A DNA stretch of 64,000 bases from Microvelia longipes (GCA_018340805.1 JACMZG010000008.1:81128444-81192443), one strand, 5' to 3'. Positions 1-12,820 are shown, numbered from the stretch's first letter. The notes: generated by a model not told the origin, from the sequence alone. Translations and numbers: made by a program.

Positions 1-941
1 TATTTCTGAAATGATATTGGTGAAATAAGTTTTTTTAGTATTACCTAAAACAAAATATTAAATAATATTAGTAAATTGCAAAAGTCAACAAAAATAAGAA
101 AAGATAAAAGTATATAAGTAGCTTGAAACTTGTGGAAACATACTTCGTACAAAATCATGTTGTCGAAACTTCTAAGCAGTACTAATTCTAAGCAGGCGGA
201 ATTTACCTCCCCCTCCCCCCCACTTACCCCTTTACGGCCGTTATCCAAACAACGGATTTAACATCATTTTCTAATAATAATTTCAAAAAGTGAAAAAAAA
301 GAAAAACATTACTTCTCTTGAACGTAAAGTATAAAATATTATTTTATATAAAATAATTTTTCAGTATTTCCCTCTTATATGTTGGGTAATAAAATGTCTT
401 TAAATGTTTCTGGGTAAACTATATGAATGGTTTGAAACGCGGTGAAGGTATTGGTTTTATTGTTTTTGGTCTGTTGAGGGTCAGCTGGGACCACTGGGGT
501 GGAAATGACCGCAACGCTAAGGTTGCATTTTACGACCACTTTCCCCCCAATTTTCTTCCTGTTTAAGTTTTTACAGAGAAACATTAAACTTATTACCTGG
601 TAAATGTATAACCGTAAAAATACGTAAGAAACATAACCTCCCTTATTAACGAAATTACGTTCATGAATGATGAAATCCCTTTAATATCTCTCTAATACCC
701 TTCATGAATGAAACTGAGTTCGAAGCTATTAGAGCTACATTGCATTTGCAATGCTCCCTTTTATCGTTCTAGAGCATTGAACCCTCACCATCCTTATTAA
801 GGAATTACGTCTTTTAAACACAACACATTGTACTTGCAAATACTGATAAGTACTTTGTATGAAATCGGAAAATGTATATAATGTACTTATATACACATAG
901 ACATGTATATATAAACATATAAAGCATTTTAACTTTCCTTA

Positions 942-943
<2 letters not shown>
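1..943. other. AT-rich intergenic sequence, nothing recognised
   Basis: No coding segment, RNA gene or mobile element was recognised. Two related stretches near 640-670 and 785-815 share the words ttattaa and attacgt, which hints at a weak local duplication. A short C-rich tract lies near 208-232. Confidence 0.5.

Positions 944-1011
<68 letters not shown>
944..1011. repeat. (TA)n microsatellite
   Basis: Almost uninterrupted TA dinucleotides with one interruption near 975. It is the first of about ten such tracts in the window. Confidence 0.95.
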
Positions 1012-1013
<2 letters not shown>

Positions 1014-1353
1014 ATTTTACCTTTGCTTACTTTATTCAGTGTTTAACTTGTGGAAAGAAAATGTATGACTTTGTTCAGTTGTGTGCATGTCAACGAGGAC
1101 GGTAAATTCGACGTTTTACTTTTACTATGGAAGGCATCTTCAAGGATGTAGGCCATCCCAGAAGGGTTGCATCCCTGATTGTGTACTTATAAATTACTGC
1201 ACAATGTACGATAAAACTGATACTGTTTCAGTTCTGTAGAAAATATTTATTTCATGAGGAAATTTTAGCGAAAAATTCACTAATTATGTGGCTTGTATGG
1301 CGGGAATGGGACCAAAAGCGTTTAAATTTCTTGTTCTTCACAATGAAAAAATT

Positions 1354-1373
1354 TTATATATATTATATATATA

Positions 1374-1439
<66 letters not shown>
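1354..1439. repeat. (TA)n microsatellite
   Basis: TA dinucleotide tract with a few phase breaks. It ends directly against the sequence acagggtg, a wording often seen at ends of arthropod DNA transposons. Confidence 0.9.
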
Positions 1440-1442
<3 letters not shown>

Positions 1443-1477
1443 GGTGGTACATTTAAAATAAATCACCCTAATTAATT

Positions 1478-2078
1478 CAGCTTATTGTGGACCTATAATC
1501 GCAATGAAATTGGAATCTATCCCCACTAAGTAAACCACTGGAAGTGTTTTACCACCATACAACATCACAAATCACAAAACAAAATTAAATCCCAAATATT
1601 CTATATAATAGAAGTCCTCATATTCAGTTACGGTCATTAAATTCTAAATAAACAACAACAACAACCACTGGAAGTCCAAATACCCATTTTTTGCCGGTAA
1701 TTCTTCAAAGAGTTATCGTTTAGCACACATAAGTACTATTACCCATTAATTAGTTAAAAATAAGCTTACTGATTCTACCAGAATTCATCATTTCTAATAC
1801 ATTGTATGGAAAAAATAGAGGTCTGGGAAAAATTACCGGAATTCAACGATATTGGTATCAAATTGTCCAGAGTAGAAATAATACAGTTTCCGAAATGATC
1901 CATATAATAGTATGCTTCAATTTAAATTTTTTAAGTCACCATAGAAAAACACATTTTAATAATCAGATTACCATACATATCAGACGATTACCACAATAAT
2001 AATTAGGTATTTAAACTCCCAGTGGTCGACTTAGTGAGGGTAGATACCAATTTTATCACTATAACTCCGGACACAGCT
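1478..2078. mobile_element. Terminal-inverted-repeat element (MITE-like), interrupted
   Basis: The ends form inverted repeats of about 65 bp: roughly 1478-1545 and the reverse complement of 2011-2078. Matching words include ctcactaagt against ccccactaag, and ccactgg near the inner edge. No transposase reading frame is present, so it would be non-autonomous. No clean target duplication was found, and the superfamily is unknown. A retroposed fragment sits inside at 1546-1663. Confidence 0.6.
1546..1663 (+). mobile_element. Short retroposed insert with (AAC)n tail and 12-bp TSD
   Basis: The 12-bp word accactggaagt occurs at 1534-1545 and again at 1664-1675, immediately flanking this insert. The insert ends in an (aac)n tail at about 1651-1663. 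Flanking direct repeats plus a simple-sequence 3' tail are the signature of LINE-mediated retroposition, probably a truncated LINE or SINE 3' end. It lies inside the 1478-2078 element, so it is younger. Confidence 0.65.
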
Positions 2079-2119
2079 GAGTAATCAGGGTTATGTATTT
2101 TAGTATATGCAATGTTTAT

Positions 2120-2570
2120 TAAACTTCTACTGGATTAATGGTGAGCACTAATCAAAGTCATTCATACACTATCTTAACTTGCGCTGGATTCAGTGAGCAC
2201 TAATCAAAGTCATTCAACATTATCTTAATTGCACTGATAAGGTGTGAGCCCATAATCAAAGTCATTCATACATTATCTTAACTTGCACTGGATTAATGGT
2301 GAGCACTAATCAAAGTCATTCATACATTATCTTAACTTGCACTGGATTAATGGTGAGCACTAATCAAAGTCATTCATACATTATCTTAACTTGCACTGGA
2401 TTAATGGTGAGCACTAATCAAAGTCATTCATACATTATCTTAACTTGCACTGGATTAATGTGAGAGTCAGATCTAACTTGCACTGGAATGGTGACACTAA
2501 TCAAAGTCTTCATACATTATCTTAACTTGCACTGGATTAATGGGAGACTAATCAAAGTCATCATAAATTA
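2120..2570. repeat. Tandem array, ~54-bp unit
   Basis: About eight head-to-tail copies, each containing gtgagcactaatcaaagtc followed by cattatcttaacttgcac. The central copies are nearly identical. The copies at 2455-2500 and the last one have several single-base losses. No function is evident. Confidence 0.95.
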
Positions 2571-3162
2571 ACTTAACAAAATATCATTTTGGTGAACTTT
2601 TAATATTATTCATCATAAAATAATAGCTGTTTTTAAAATTGAAAATATAAGATTGTTATTACGACCATTTCTCGTTACACCGCAGCTTCTCGATATGATA
2701 CAATTCGGAAAAAAATATAACCTGTAATCTATTATTACGAGGTTGAGAATTATATGTTATGGTTCCTTTCGATTTTGTTTATTGTGACCGCAAGATTGTT
2801 TCTGAAGCTTGAGAAGTTAATGTCTCTTATTGGGGCGTTGACTGGTCTACAAGATTGAAAAAAAAGATGGGACAACCGTACATTAAGGAGAAGGTCGATG
2901 GATGATTGATGCGAGTGCGAGAGAGAAGGAAGACGCAGGGTGTAATCAACTCTGTGGTCAACTCCCTTCCATTGTCTCAATGTGTCTCAAGGCCAAGGAG
3001 ACCGACACATCAAATCAGTCCACTCAATACATCACGTACCATCCTATCGATTCCGTCAAAATAAGTTGGTCGAGGAGTACTCTCACATCGTTTTCGTAAA
3101 TGGAATGCGAAATTTTATATTTGTCTGATTCGGATGGAAAATTGACTACCAGTTATCTAGGA
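2571..3162. other. Unique sequence, no gene recognised
   Basis: Moderately GC-richer around 2880-3090. Short open frames on both strands resemble no known family. Nothing can be called. Confidence 0.4.
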
Positions 3163-3245
3163 CAGGAATCTCCAAACTGGGTTCTCTCGTACCCCCGAGG
3201 GTACGCGAGACCCTAACAGGGGGTACGCCAAAAATTTGTCAAAAT
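3163..3245. mobile_element. hAT-type transposon end fragment
   Basis: Begins with caggaatctccaaactggg and contains gggtacgcgaga followed by gggggtacgcc. This kind of end (CAG..CTC.AA.C..GGTTC, then GGGGGTACG) is typical of hAT-superfamily non-autonomous elements in animals. Only one end is visible and the partner terminus was not found. Confidence 0.5.
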
Positions 3246-3362
3246 ATTCTAACACATATTAATATAAATAAAATCACAAAATATAAGAAATTATTGGAAA
3301 AAAAGGGGTCAAAGAAGGCAATAAAAGATAAATAATGTTCAAACTAATAAGTATAATAGATA

Positions 3363-3701
3363 CATAGAGATATATACTAGAGGGAGCATAGCCTATCTAA
3401 ATAAATTGAGAGGCCCGAAACATCTTTTTGGGGCTCTCAGGGCTCACTCTTTGTAACCTTTCAATCCTTTAAGAGTGAATTAAGGTTATAATAAATAAAT
3501 TGATTTTGGCTTTTTGCGAGTTTTTTTGTTTAGATTTGCATTTTTAAAGTTCTGCTATGTAAGTTATTGTGATGTTGTACAGATTATTTCATTTTATATC
3601 TAAGCGAAGGTGGTCAGGTTACTTTTTTGATGTTTCAAAATTTACCCTATACGGCTATATACCTTTACCTATATTCAACCCTCTAGTAATACATCTCTAT
3701 G
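3363..3701 (-). mobile_element. MITE family B copy 1 (hAT-like), complete, 8-bp TSD
   Basis: Termini are catagagatatatactagag and the inverted partner ending ctctatg. The 8-bp word aatagata flanks the element exactly at 3355-3362 and 3702-3709. An 8-bp duplication is diagnostic of hAT-type transposition. The 339-bp interior has no transposase, so it is non-autonomous. Three further copies lie at 27.6, 47.4 and 49.1 kb; relative to the 49.1-kb copy this one is inverted. Confidence 0.85.
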
Positions 3702-3959
3702 AATAGATAAGATAATCCTTCAATCATAGCCGCCAAATTACTGGATGTAAAAAAGAACATTACATGTTCACATGTGAACATTTTTATGTTCTTACTAAAA
3801 TAAGAACATTCTATATACAAAAGCCAACGCGTCCCTCCACAAAAGACTTACATCTCCACTCTTTTGTGGAGAGACGTGTTGGTGTTTTTGTATTGAGTGT
3901 TTGTGCTTTATGAAGGCAATATGGACTTTCGTTTTTTGTACCTTACTTAAATTGGTTGT

Positions 3960-4500
3960 AAAATGTTATAAAATCGCACTAATTCCAGTTTTCTTGTAAT
4001 AAGTGGCGTCTGACTGTAAGTTGTCTGTAAAACTTGAAGAGGCTATTTTTTGAAGCTGATAAAAGTTCCTATAAAACGAGTGTTCTTTCGTCAAAATCAG
4101 ATAACTACAACTAAAATTATTTTTTTTTAAAGAAATTCGCTGAATTTTCATAAATTAACCATATTTTGGTGTTTTTGACAGAGCTATAACTTTAGTGGTA
4201 GTCATCCAATTTTGATGATTATAGGAAATTTTATCAGCTTTAAACAATGGTCTCTTCATGTTTTGCACACGATTTACAGGGAGCCACTTATTACAAAAAA
4301 CTGGAATGAGTGCGATTTTATAAAATTTTGAGCATGCGCAATCATATGAAAGGCTCCACTCTGGATAGGCAGACTATGTTTTTCCTTCATAATATAAGGT
4401 ATATTTACAGAATAATTTGGTTTAAAGTAGTACAAAATGAGTCAAATTTTTGGACTATATGTGATGATGAAAATTCCCGAGGTACTCCGTTCTGGTTTTT
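3960..4500. mobile_element. Inverted-repeat element, family C copy 1
   Basis: Arms at about 3960-4006 and 4284-4328 are inverted copies sharing ttataaaatcgcac and ccagtttt. The sequence to about 4500, including tggataggcagactatg, is shared in reverse orientation with 39,865-40,090, so the dispersed unit is longer than the foldback. No coding capacity is seen. Confidence 0.6.
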
Positions 4501-5814
4501 AGCGAATTTCCTTTGAAAATTCGCCTAATTTATTCGTTTCTCGTGTAAGTATAGAAAAAAGAAATTTATATGCCTCTGATTTGGATGGCTCATCTGATAA
4601 TGTATTATATTTTAAAGATCGTTAGATTAAGATAGATTGATATAATCTTATCTTAAACTTGACCTTAGTATTTGATTTTACATTTTTTTGCAAATTCCTT
4701 TTATTTACACAGAATATATCCCAATATTATATTAACTATATCTATTTTAAAGGATTGAGTGCCACACTGGAGAATTGGAAAATCCTGTGCTGTGTGGCAC
4801 TTACTTATAAATTAAAGTTTCATTGTATGTGCTAAACGTAAGTGTAAAGTACTGCGCCCAATTATACATTCGGAGTGGAGCACTTGAGTTATTCGTGTTT
4901 CTTGATAAGATGTATAATGCATTGGCACATATTTAATGGTTCTTGACTATAGTACTATATTATACTGGATAGAATAATTGTGTTGTTGATCGCCTCATCC
5001 TATATTGTCTAGGTACTTGTCTAGATTTCTTTGTTTAGTATTCCTGACTCAGTTTAAACTCGTTCGCAGTTAATACAGGTTACAATAAACTCGATATCAA
5101 GCAAGTACAAGTAAAACTTGTACAAATCCCAAACAGGGAAGTCTATAAAGAAATAGATGTTAAAAAGTTGAGGGTTGAGTAGCAAAGGAAAATACAAGGG
5201 GATTGATCTCATGACTTGTTGACACTATTAAAGTCTTCTCTATCTCAAAGCTTTATCTTCTATGGATTGCATTAAACAATATGGTAATCCCATCCACTTC
5301 TCTTTTAGCGATGCCTCTATTTCTTTTTGACTCGGTGAAGGGTGAGACTTCTTGATGCCTCAAGGGCTAATCCTCAATAAGCTTTCCACGACACTTCCCC
5401 ATCTGAAACCCTTCTTATTTTTAATCCTTTTTCGCTCCCAAGTGACAACAAAACAAAAGATTTATGAGGAGTAAACAATCAACACGTCGCCTCGCTGTCT
5501 CGCTGCGTGTTATGACAAATTAATCAGCATTTATCTCGCGGAGTAATTTAATCGTTTTAATTTAAACAAAACCTTGTTTAAGTAATTAAACGTTAAATTT
5601 TAGTAGATTAATCTTTCCTACAAGAACAAGTACAGAGTGTTATGGAAGTAAAGTTTTCATTTCAATACTAATAAATATTTTCATAATTACTTACTTGTTT
5701 AACTTGATGCTTTCATTCAATTTTCAAAGACTAATTTTCCATAATACGAATTTCTCGAATAAATTTATTAACAATATAACTATAATAGTAATAGTAACTA
5801 TTGTTACTTATAGT
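4501..5814. other. Unique AT-rich sequence with one small hairpin
   Basis: No gene recognised. At 4758-4801 agtgccacac pairs with gtgtggcact around a ~24-nt loop that itself contains aatcct against the outer aggatt, giving a possible cruciform. Confidence 0.45.
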
Positions 5815-6362
5815 TACTTATAACACGTCTTTAGACTTGCTTCGCTCGTCCTCATAGATAATAAATACATCCCTTTCAGGTCACCCATACAGCACTGACC
5901 GCGCTCAATGCTACTTATCTTTTACTATCCAATATAACCCATAGATATACTTGTTATATTAAGACGAAACTTTGCGTACTTATTTATTATGTAAAGGTAC
6001 TTACTTGAACCAATTTAATTATTTTTCGATTAATTACAATTTTTTTTAGAAACTCATACAAGTCATTTAATAAAAATTGAAATAATACTGACAATGAGAA
6101 AAAAGTTACATATATTAGTCTTATTCAAGGCTACATGCGTGTCAAATTTTAATCGGATCGCATCATTTTTCCGTGTTTTATGGTTTTTTTAAATTTTTGC
6201 TGAGTCATTATTGCGAGTTAATGACGTCATAAAAAAATCCGACTAGCACAACCACAGCGGTTGGCTGCTTTATGTACAAACTTTCAACTCTCTATTATAA
6301 ATACACTGGGAGGTACGATGATAACAGGCACACACACAAACACACATATACAGACAGACACT
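5815..6362 (+). repeat. Family A dispersed repeat, copy 1 (partial)
   Basis: Carries the family A order: cttcgctcgtcctca, then cacccatacagcactgacc, then tcattattgcgagttaatgac, then tttcaactctct, ending at acagacagac. Both outer ends are missing. Family A is about 0.75 kb when complete and recurs near 7.5, 15.5, 16.8, 21.3, 27.9, 29.1, 52.9 and 60.4 kb. Confidence 0.85.
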
Positions 6363-7461
6363 TATACTCGCCATTGGTATTACCAACCTGACAACTATCT
6401 CTTTGAATCGCGAATAAACGAATAATGAAAAACAATATAGTTTATTTTGCTTGTTATCACCTTGTGTCTCAATATTTTTATTAAAAATTACAAATGTTAG
6501 TCATTTTAATGTTTTATTTGCCCTGATGTGTTAACATACGTTGAACTCTCATAACCTGCGTTTCACGGCTTTGCTATGCTATTCAACCTTGCTAGGGAAG
6601 GTAAGTTTCCTTCTGTTCCTCAACCTAACAAAACGTTTATGGGGTCAGTAAAGTTGCCTTATTGCCTCCACTACTTCATTAAATACTCTTACTTCTAGCA
6701 TAATTATTTGTCATTATTTTCAATATAATAAAACTATATAATTTTAGCTTGAAAAATATTTTTTATATTACACACAATAACTAAAAAAAAAATAATAAAA
6801 TAAAAAGAGAACAAGTTGTGTTTTCACAAAGAGTGAGTTAATGTCCAAAACATCAGTCAAGTTAACTTGTAGGACAACAAAAAAATCTAACAGAAATTTG
6901 TACCAGAACCAAGTTTCTTAATTTGTACCTTTAACTGGATTTGTCTGTGGATTTGATGGGACCTAAAACTCAATTTAAAGTAGGTAATAAACCAATTATC
7001 TATCTACAATATTATTTATATATGTCAACTATTAATTCAAATAACTCAAACTTAAATATTAATTTTAGATTATCTTTAAATACCTGCATAAGCTTTGAAT
7101 TCATTTAATAGTTAACTAAACCCTTATAAACTTACAATTAACAACGCTATTGACGAACATATAGTAAATTTCTAACTTCAAAAATATTTCTGGTTAATCT
7201 ACTTGCCTATCTACCATCCTGTCTAATCTAAAGCTGGCCATTAATCTTAATTTGGTATCCTTTTTATTATATACTTTAAAATTATATTATTTTTATAGAT
7301 ATTTTTTAAAAATCTTTTCAAATCATTGTTTCGTATTAGAAATAGCGTTTTCCTTTTTCCACTTAAAAGTGAAAGTTATTATTTTTTTTAAAATAATAAT
7401 GAGTAATAATATAATGAGCATGAGCATAAGCTAAAATTGAAAGGAATAAGAATAAAAAAAT
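6363..7461. other. AT-rich intergenic sequence, nothing recognised
   Basis: No gene, RNA or repeat family recognised between two family A copies. Confidence 0.4.
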
Positions 7462-8185
7462 TGGGTTCGAGGTACCTCGGAACTTTTTTTATTACATCAG
7501 ATTGGCTTTGCTCGTCCCCACAACTTCGGATCACTTCGCTTGTACTCAGAATATAAATTCGCCAAGTTTATACTGCAACACGTTTTTAGACTCACTTCGT
7601 TTGTCCTCTGACAGAAAATATTTTTTTTAATTACCAACAGTCCACTTTTATAGTTGAACAAGAAACGTAAATATACTTCTCGTATTTAAAAAAAAATAAT
7701 ATCTTTATATATTACATAAAGGGATTTGCTTGCACCAAATTTAAACTTCATTGGATTTTCATAGTTTTTTAAAAAAAGAAATACAAGACATTTGATAAAA
7801 ATTGAACTAATGCTGATTATAAGGTAAAACTTGGCACATATGTTGGACCTATATAATTCAACCGAAACATTTTTTCGAGTTATATGCATTTTAGAAATAT
7901 TTGCTGTGTCACTAATGAAAATTATTTTTCGAATTGAACAACTTGACTTTGTGATGGGTTATTGTACCAAGTTTCAACTCTCTAGCACAAATAAGCTGGT
8001 GAGCTACGATGACAGCAGACACATACAGACAGACAACATGATGAAACCCACTCAGGAGGCTTAAACCTGAATGGTTCATTCAGGTGAAACACTGGTTTTG
8101 GATTTTTCGTGAACACAATAATTTTCCTATATACAGAAAATTACTACGATATAACTGAGGAAACGTAAAAATATGTAATATAATT
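7462..8185 (+). repeat. Family A dispersed repeat, copy 2 (near full length)
   Basis: Left end gaggtacctcggaac matches the family head, and gctttgctcgtcc follows. The middle contains ttgataaaaattgaac, and the right half has accaagtttcaactctct and cagacagacaac. The tail hasttttcctatatac is followed by diverged sequence. The tail wording is ttttcctatatac, as in the other copies. No transposase or polymerase frame is present. Confidence 0.85.
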
Positions 8186-8281
8186 AAAATAAGAAACATA
8201 ACTAGAAACATAACATTATATTGCGTTGCATTAATTAAATGTTATTTCTTGTTACATGTTTATAATATACTATTTCTTTTA

Positions 8282-8332
8282 ATTTTATTTTGTGTAAAAT
8301 CTAGAAAAACTAGATTTTACACAAAATAAAAT
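8282..8332. repeat. Perfect 23-bp inverted repeat (hairpin)
   Basis: The arms at 8282-8304 and 8310-8332 are exact reverse complements separated by five A. The arm contains tgtgtaaaatctag. A single transcript would fold into a long perfect stem. Confidence 0.9.
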
Positions 8333-9819
8333 GAAAATATAATATCCACATAAGTTAGAAAAACTTTTGAATTATATTTTCTAGGATAAAAATGATAAAA
8401 CACAAACCTTGAATTTCTTGAAATTATAAAATAAAGTAATATATTTAAAATACCATTAAATTAATGATTTGTTGCACCTCCAGACTTTCTATTCCAATAA
8501 ATTATTTTATCTTATTATAATTTTACTAAATAGACTTTCAACAGAGTTATTTACGCATTCAATTTATTTTATTTATTATTTTTACCAAATTATGCTATAG
8601 GTTAATCTTAAAAAAAATTATTTACAGGATTACATAAAATGAAGGGTAAATAAATAATCAAAATACAGAATGAAAATACAAACAGTGCTGTTGAAGAACC
8701 ATACAAAAGGTTAAATGTAAATTAAGTTATAAACTTGAAATCTAAAATTATAAGCATTACATTTATTTTTTCCACAAAAAAGTTAATATCTAAAATCTTT
8801 TGTTAAATGTTGTTTGTTGTTAGCCGACATCTCCATTTTTATTTTAGTTTATTAGTTTAATTTATTTATAATATTCCATTTTCAATATTCTTTATATATT
8901 TAATGTGAATTCTGTATTTTTTTTTATTTTTATCATTTAATATTTATTTCTATTTACTTTTAATTTACTAAATATTTATTCAACTTAAATATATTTGTAC
9001 TTATATAAACTTTACTTCACATTTCACTTTACTAATAATTGTAAATTTATTTAGTTTAGTCTAATAAAAATTTCTACCTATTATATTATACATTTAATAA
9101 TTATTCACTAAATATAATTTTGTCATTTTTCTTTCAATTTAAAGTCCACTACACATTTTTCACAAAACATCTTGTATATTTATTTATACTACTATGAATT
9201 TTGGTTTTCATTGATGGATATACTATTCGTTGTTTAATCGTTTTTTCGTTCATTGCGGGGAGTTGAGTAAATGAAATAATACAGAGTGTAACGATCCATG
9301 AAGAAATATTTAACACATCTCATAGTTAATATGGCGGACAGCTTAATTTGATTTTCATGATTCACTTCTTCCTTTCCTACACTATGTACGTCGTGTATCC
9401 ATTTTTAATTAACTAAAGCATGCAAGAATCGTACATTTTTTAATTATATATTTTATTTATATCTTGCTTACATTGTAGCTCATATATTTTTAGCTCATTG
9501 TTATAGAATTTTGACAACACAAATCTACCACAATCCCATGAACAAATGGATTTCATATCTGATTCCACGTTAAGTGATTGCAGTTAGCCAAAAAATCAAT
9601 CAATTGATTTATTTTTGAGAATACAAACAACTTTTTGGTTAACTTATTAAAAGGTAATCTATTAATTAATGTTAACTCATTAATATTTATAATTACATAA
9701 CTTAAATAATAACTAATATACACCAAGGCAAAATGCATATATTTTGATTTTTTTTTAATATGACAATTAAGGAGATCAACTCCGATTGGCTTCCTGATTC
9801 CAAAAATATATGTCTTTAA

Positions 9820-9882
<63 letters not shown>

Positions 9883-11544
9883 ATATATTTGTGTGTATGA
9901 AACTACTATTGCTACTTTTTATCAAGCGTTCATATCAAAAATTCTCCAATAAGTCATAATAAATATATATTGAAGTCTGATTCAAAAAATGTTCACGATA
10001 TACAATTGTAGTTTTAATATTTCTTTTTGTTATGGAGGTCTCGTATGCTATTTTACAGTTATAATTTAGCCTCTTTCGTCATAATTCAGTCTCAATAGAT
10101 AACAACTAATAAAAAAACTGATTAGTTGATTTATTATAAAAGTATCATAGTTAGCTAAAGTTGATTTTTTTCAAATTCGTTTAAATTTTACAGCCTAACA
10201 ATCAAATAAAAATAAATTAAATAAATACATAATACAAAGTAAATTTAATTTAAAATAAATTAAATTAAATAATACAAAGTCTCTCCACAAAATAAAGATA
10301 TGCAATCTTATATACTTTATGTACTCCACACATGTTTATTCATTCATTACAAGAATAGACTAGTGTAAAGTAAATAAATTATAAATAATATGAGAATAAA
10401 ATTCTCTTTCTTTAGAGAGACTTTTATTTAATTTCAATTGATTGTTAGAACATAAAAACAGTAACTTAGAAAATAAATTGTCACTTGAACTTGAAATTAG
10501 TATAATAGTACTAGTAATAGTATAATTCTAGTTAATATATATTTATATTATTGACTGTATTTTTTATATATCTATCAGAGATTTGTATTTTTAACAATAA
10601 TTTTAATTTTTTAGAAACTCTATTTAGTTTAATTACGTTCTTATTCTTTTGTTATCTACAGTTCAGTTTATCATTGATGGTATTTTTAGTGGCATCAAAA
10701 ATCGATGAAATCTAATTAAATATTACTATTTCTTTATTTTTATTTGTTGTTTTTTTCAAACTTAATATTTTAAAAGAAGCACACGAGGATTGAAGCTCCG
10801 GTCACGTACGAAGCAATCCAATGGCCGTTATAGTCAATACAGCGCATGCTCTATACTCAACAATCAATGCTCCTCAACTAGATCCAATAAATTTTCCTTC
10901 AACATAAATCTAACCAGGTTTATTATATAAAAGTTTTTTTTGGTACTAGTCATGATCTATAAGATCAATATTCAGTTCATGTTACCATTTTACCATTAAA
11001 TCTTAATTAATTAATTATTAAATAAATCAAACTTAAAAATTTGTCATATGCTGTCCATCAAAAACTGTCTCAAAAAAAATTTTACCTTTATGTTATTTTC
11101 CTTGTTTTACCAATGTTAATCATAGTTGCTGCGTGGAGCTAATAAAGTCTAATTAAGCACCACATTAAATAAATAAAAAAAAAATTATTAAATTTGTTAT
11201 ATATTGTTTAATTTACGAACGAAATCCCTCTTTCTTAATTATTATTAAATGTGATCCTATTAATTAAGGACACTATACCTTAATCAATAGGATCATAGGA
11301 TAAGTAAGTAATATTTGCAGATATTATATATTACATTAAAAGATAATATTACTGATTCTTTTTCTCTAATAAAACATTTCAACACATTAAAAATTTAATT
11401 TATTGATTAGCAGCGCTTTATTAATTATTAGGATTAAGTATTAATTTCTGACAGTAATGACAGCAATATCGGTGACTAAATAGAGCATCAGTATCAACAA
11501 AAATAATCGGGTACAGGGCAGCTCGATTTTTCGTCATTACAACA
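8333..11544. other. Long AT-rich intergenic stretch
   Basis: No coding segment supported. Contains a (TA)n tract at 9823-9888 and low-complexity aaat-type runs near 10,190-10,270. At 11,252-11,295 an 18-bp near-perfect hairpin has arms tgatcctattaattaagg and ccttaatcaataggatca, with one mismatch and an 8-nt loop. Confidence 0.5.
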
Positions 11545-11554
11545 TATATATATA

Positions 11555-11641
<87 letters not shown>
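11545..11641. repeat. (TA)n microsatellite
   Basis: About 100 bp of TA dinucleotides, placed just outside the left arm of the large inverted repeat. Confidence 0.95.
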
Positions 11642-11642
<1 letters not shown>

Positions 11643-11746
11643 TTTCTTCTTTTAATCTCGACCGTTCAAATATATAATTATACTATGTTACAACATCAGG
11701 GTTGCGGTCACTAGTAGAAACACTCTCAAACTTCAAATTCATTTCA

Positions 11747-11786
11747 CCGACGTTTCGGCAACTTTATTATGTAGCCATCTTCAGGG
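11747..11786 (-). ncRNA. Hammerhead-like core motif, copy 1
   Basis: Read on the minus strand: ctgaaga fits the hammerhead box CUGANGA, followed by a possible stem II (ggc...gcc) and gaaac gtc, fitting GAAA and the cleavage triplet. Hammerhead ribozymes are known from Penelope-like elements and other retroelements. The order fits, but stem III would have no loop in a monomer, so activity is uncertain. Confidence 0.35.
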
Positions 11787-12624
11787 TTGGCTGTAACATA
11801 TAATAATACAAAGGTATTGTAACACTATGGTATCAAGAATACTCAAAATAAAAACACACTGATAACAAAAAATAGCAAAGAAACAAAAATAACTTAAAAA
11901 GATATCTTACATGGTGAAGTTTACAGATGTGTTCTACAGCATTAATAAATTCATAAATTAAATAACTAAACAAATACATTCAATTAATTTAATAAATTGG
12001 CAATTAAAACTGTTTAAAACTGGGTAGAAGCTGGATAACACAATCAAACTGATAAAAATAACAACAACATCCTTATCTGAGAAAAAAACTACTATGGTGG
12101 ACAATAGTAGTTTATTTATAGTGGTTTACTGTTTAGTTAATTTATTAATGTTCAGTCAGTCTAATTAAATCTATTAATAAAATCTTTTAATTTTTATTTA
12201 TGTTTTTAAGAACTCAATCATAAAGTTATCTATGTTTTTGGTTTAAGTGTATAGTGTTTATTAGTAAATGTCAGATTTCTTCTTAGTTGAGAAAAAGTAA
12301 ATAAGTATTGTCCACCATAGTAGTTTTTTCTCAGATAAGATGTTGTTGTTATTTTTTATCAGTTTTGATTGTGTTATCCAGCTTCTACCCAGTTTTTAAA
12401 CAGTTTTAATTGCCAATTTATTAAATTAATTGAATGTATTTGTTTAGTTATTTAATTATGAATTTATTAATGCTGTAGAACACATCTGTAAACTTCACCA
12501 TGTAAGATATCTTTTTAAGTTATTTTTGTTTCTTTGCTATTTTGTTATCAGTGTGTTTTTATTTTGAGTATTTCTTGATACCATAGTGTTACAATACCTT
12601 TGTATTATTATATGTTACAGCCAA

Positions 12625-12664
12625 CCCTGAAGATGGCTACATAATAAAGTTGCCGAAACGTCGG
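12625..12664 (+). ncRNA. Hammerhead-like core motif, copy 2
   Basis: Plus-strand counterpart of the motif in the other arm: cctgaagatggc, a 14-nt loop region, then gccgaaacgtcgg. The same caveats apply: the core is conserved but stem III is minimal. Confidence 0.35.
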
Positions 12665-12717
12665 TGAAATGAATTTGAAGTTTTGAGAGTGTTTCTACCT
12701 AGTGACCGCAACCCTGT

Positions 12718-12727
12718 GATATAATAT

Positions 12728-12809
<82 letters not shown>

Positions 12810-12820
12810 TATATATATAC
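12718..12820. repeat. (TA)n microsatellite
   Basis: TA dinucleotides with phase breaks, immediately following the right arm of the inverted repeat. The short Tyr/Ile open frames here are artefacts of the repeat. Confidence 0.95.

Larger units (their letters stand above)
11697..12716. mobile_element. Large inverted repeat (410-bp arms, ~200-bp spacer)
   Basis: The arm at 11,697-12,105 is the near-exact reverse complement of 12,307-12,716, differing by a few single-base gaps. The unique spacer is 12,106-12,306. Both arms carry the motif ctgaagatgg...gccgaaacgtcgg near their outer ends, and (TA)n tracts abut both sides. It could be two inverted terminal segments of a retroelement, a foldback element, or a read-through assembly artefact. 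No protein coding is seen. Confidence 0.8.
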
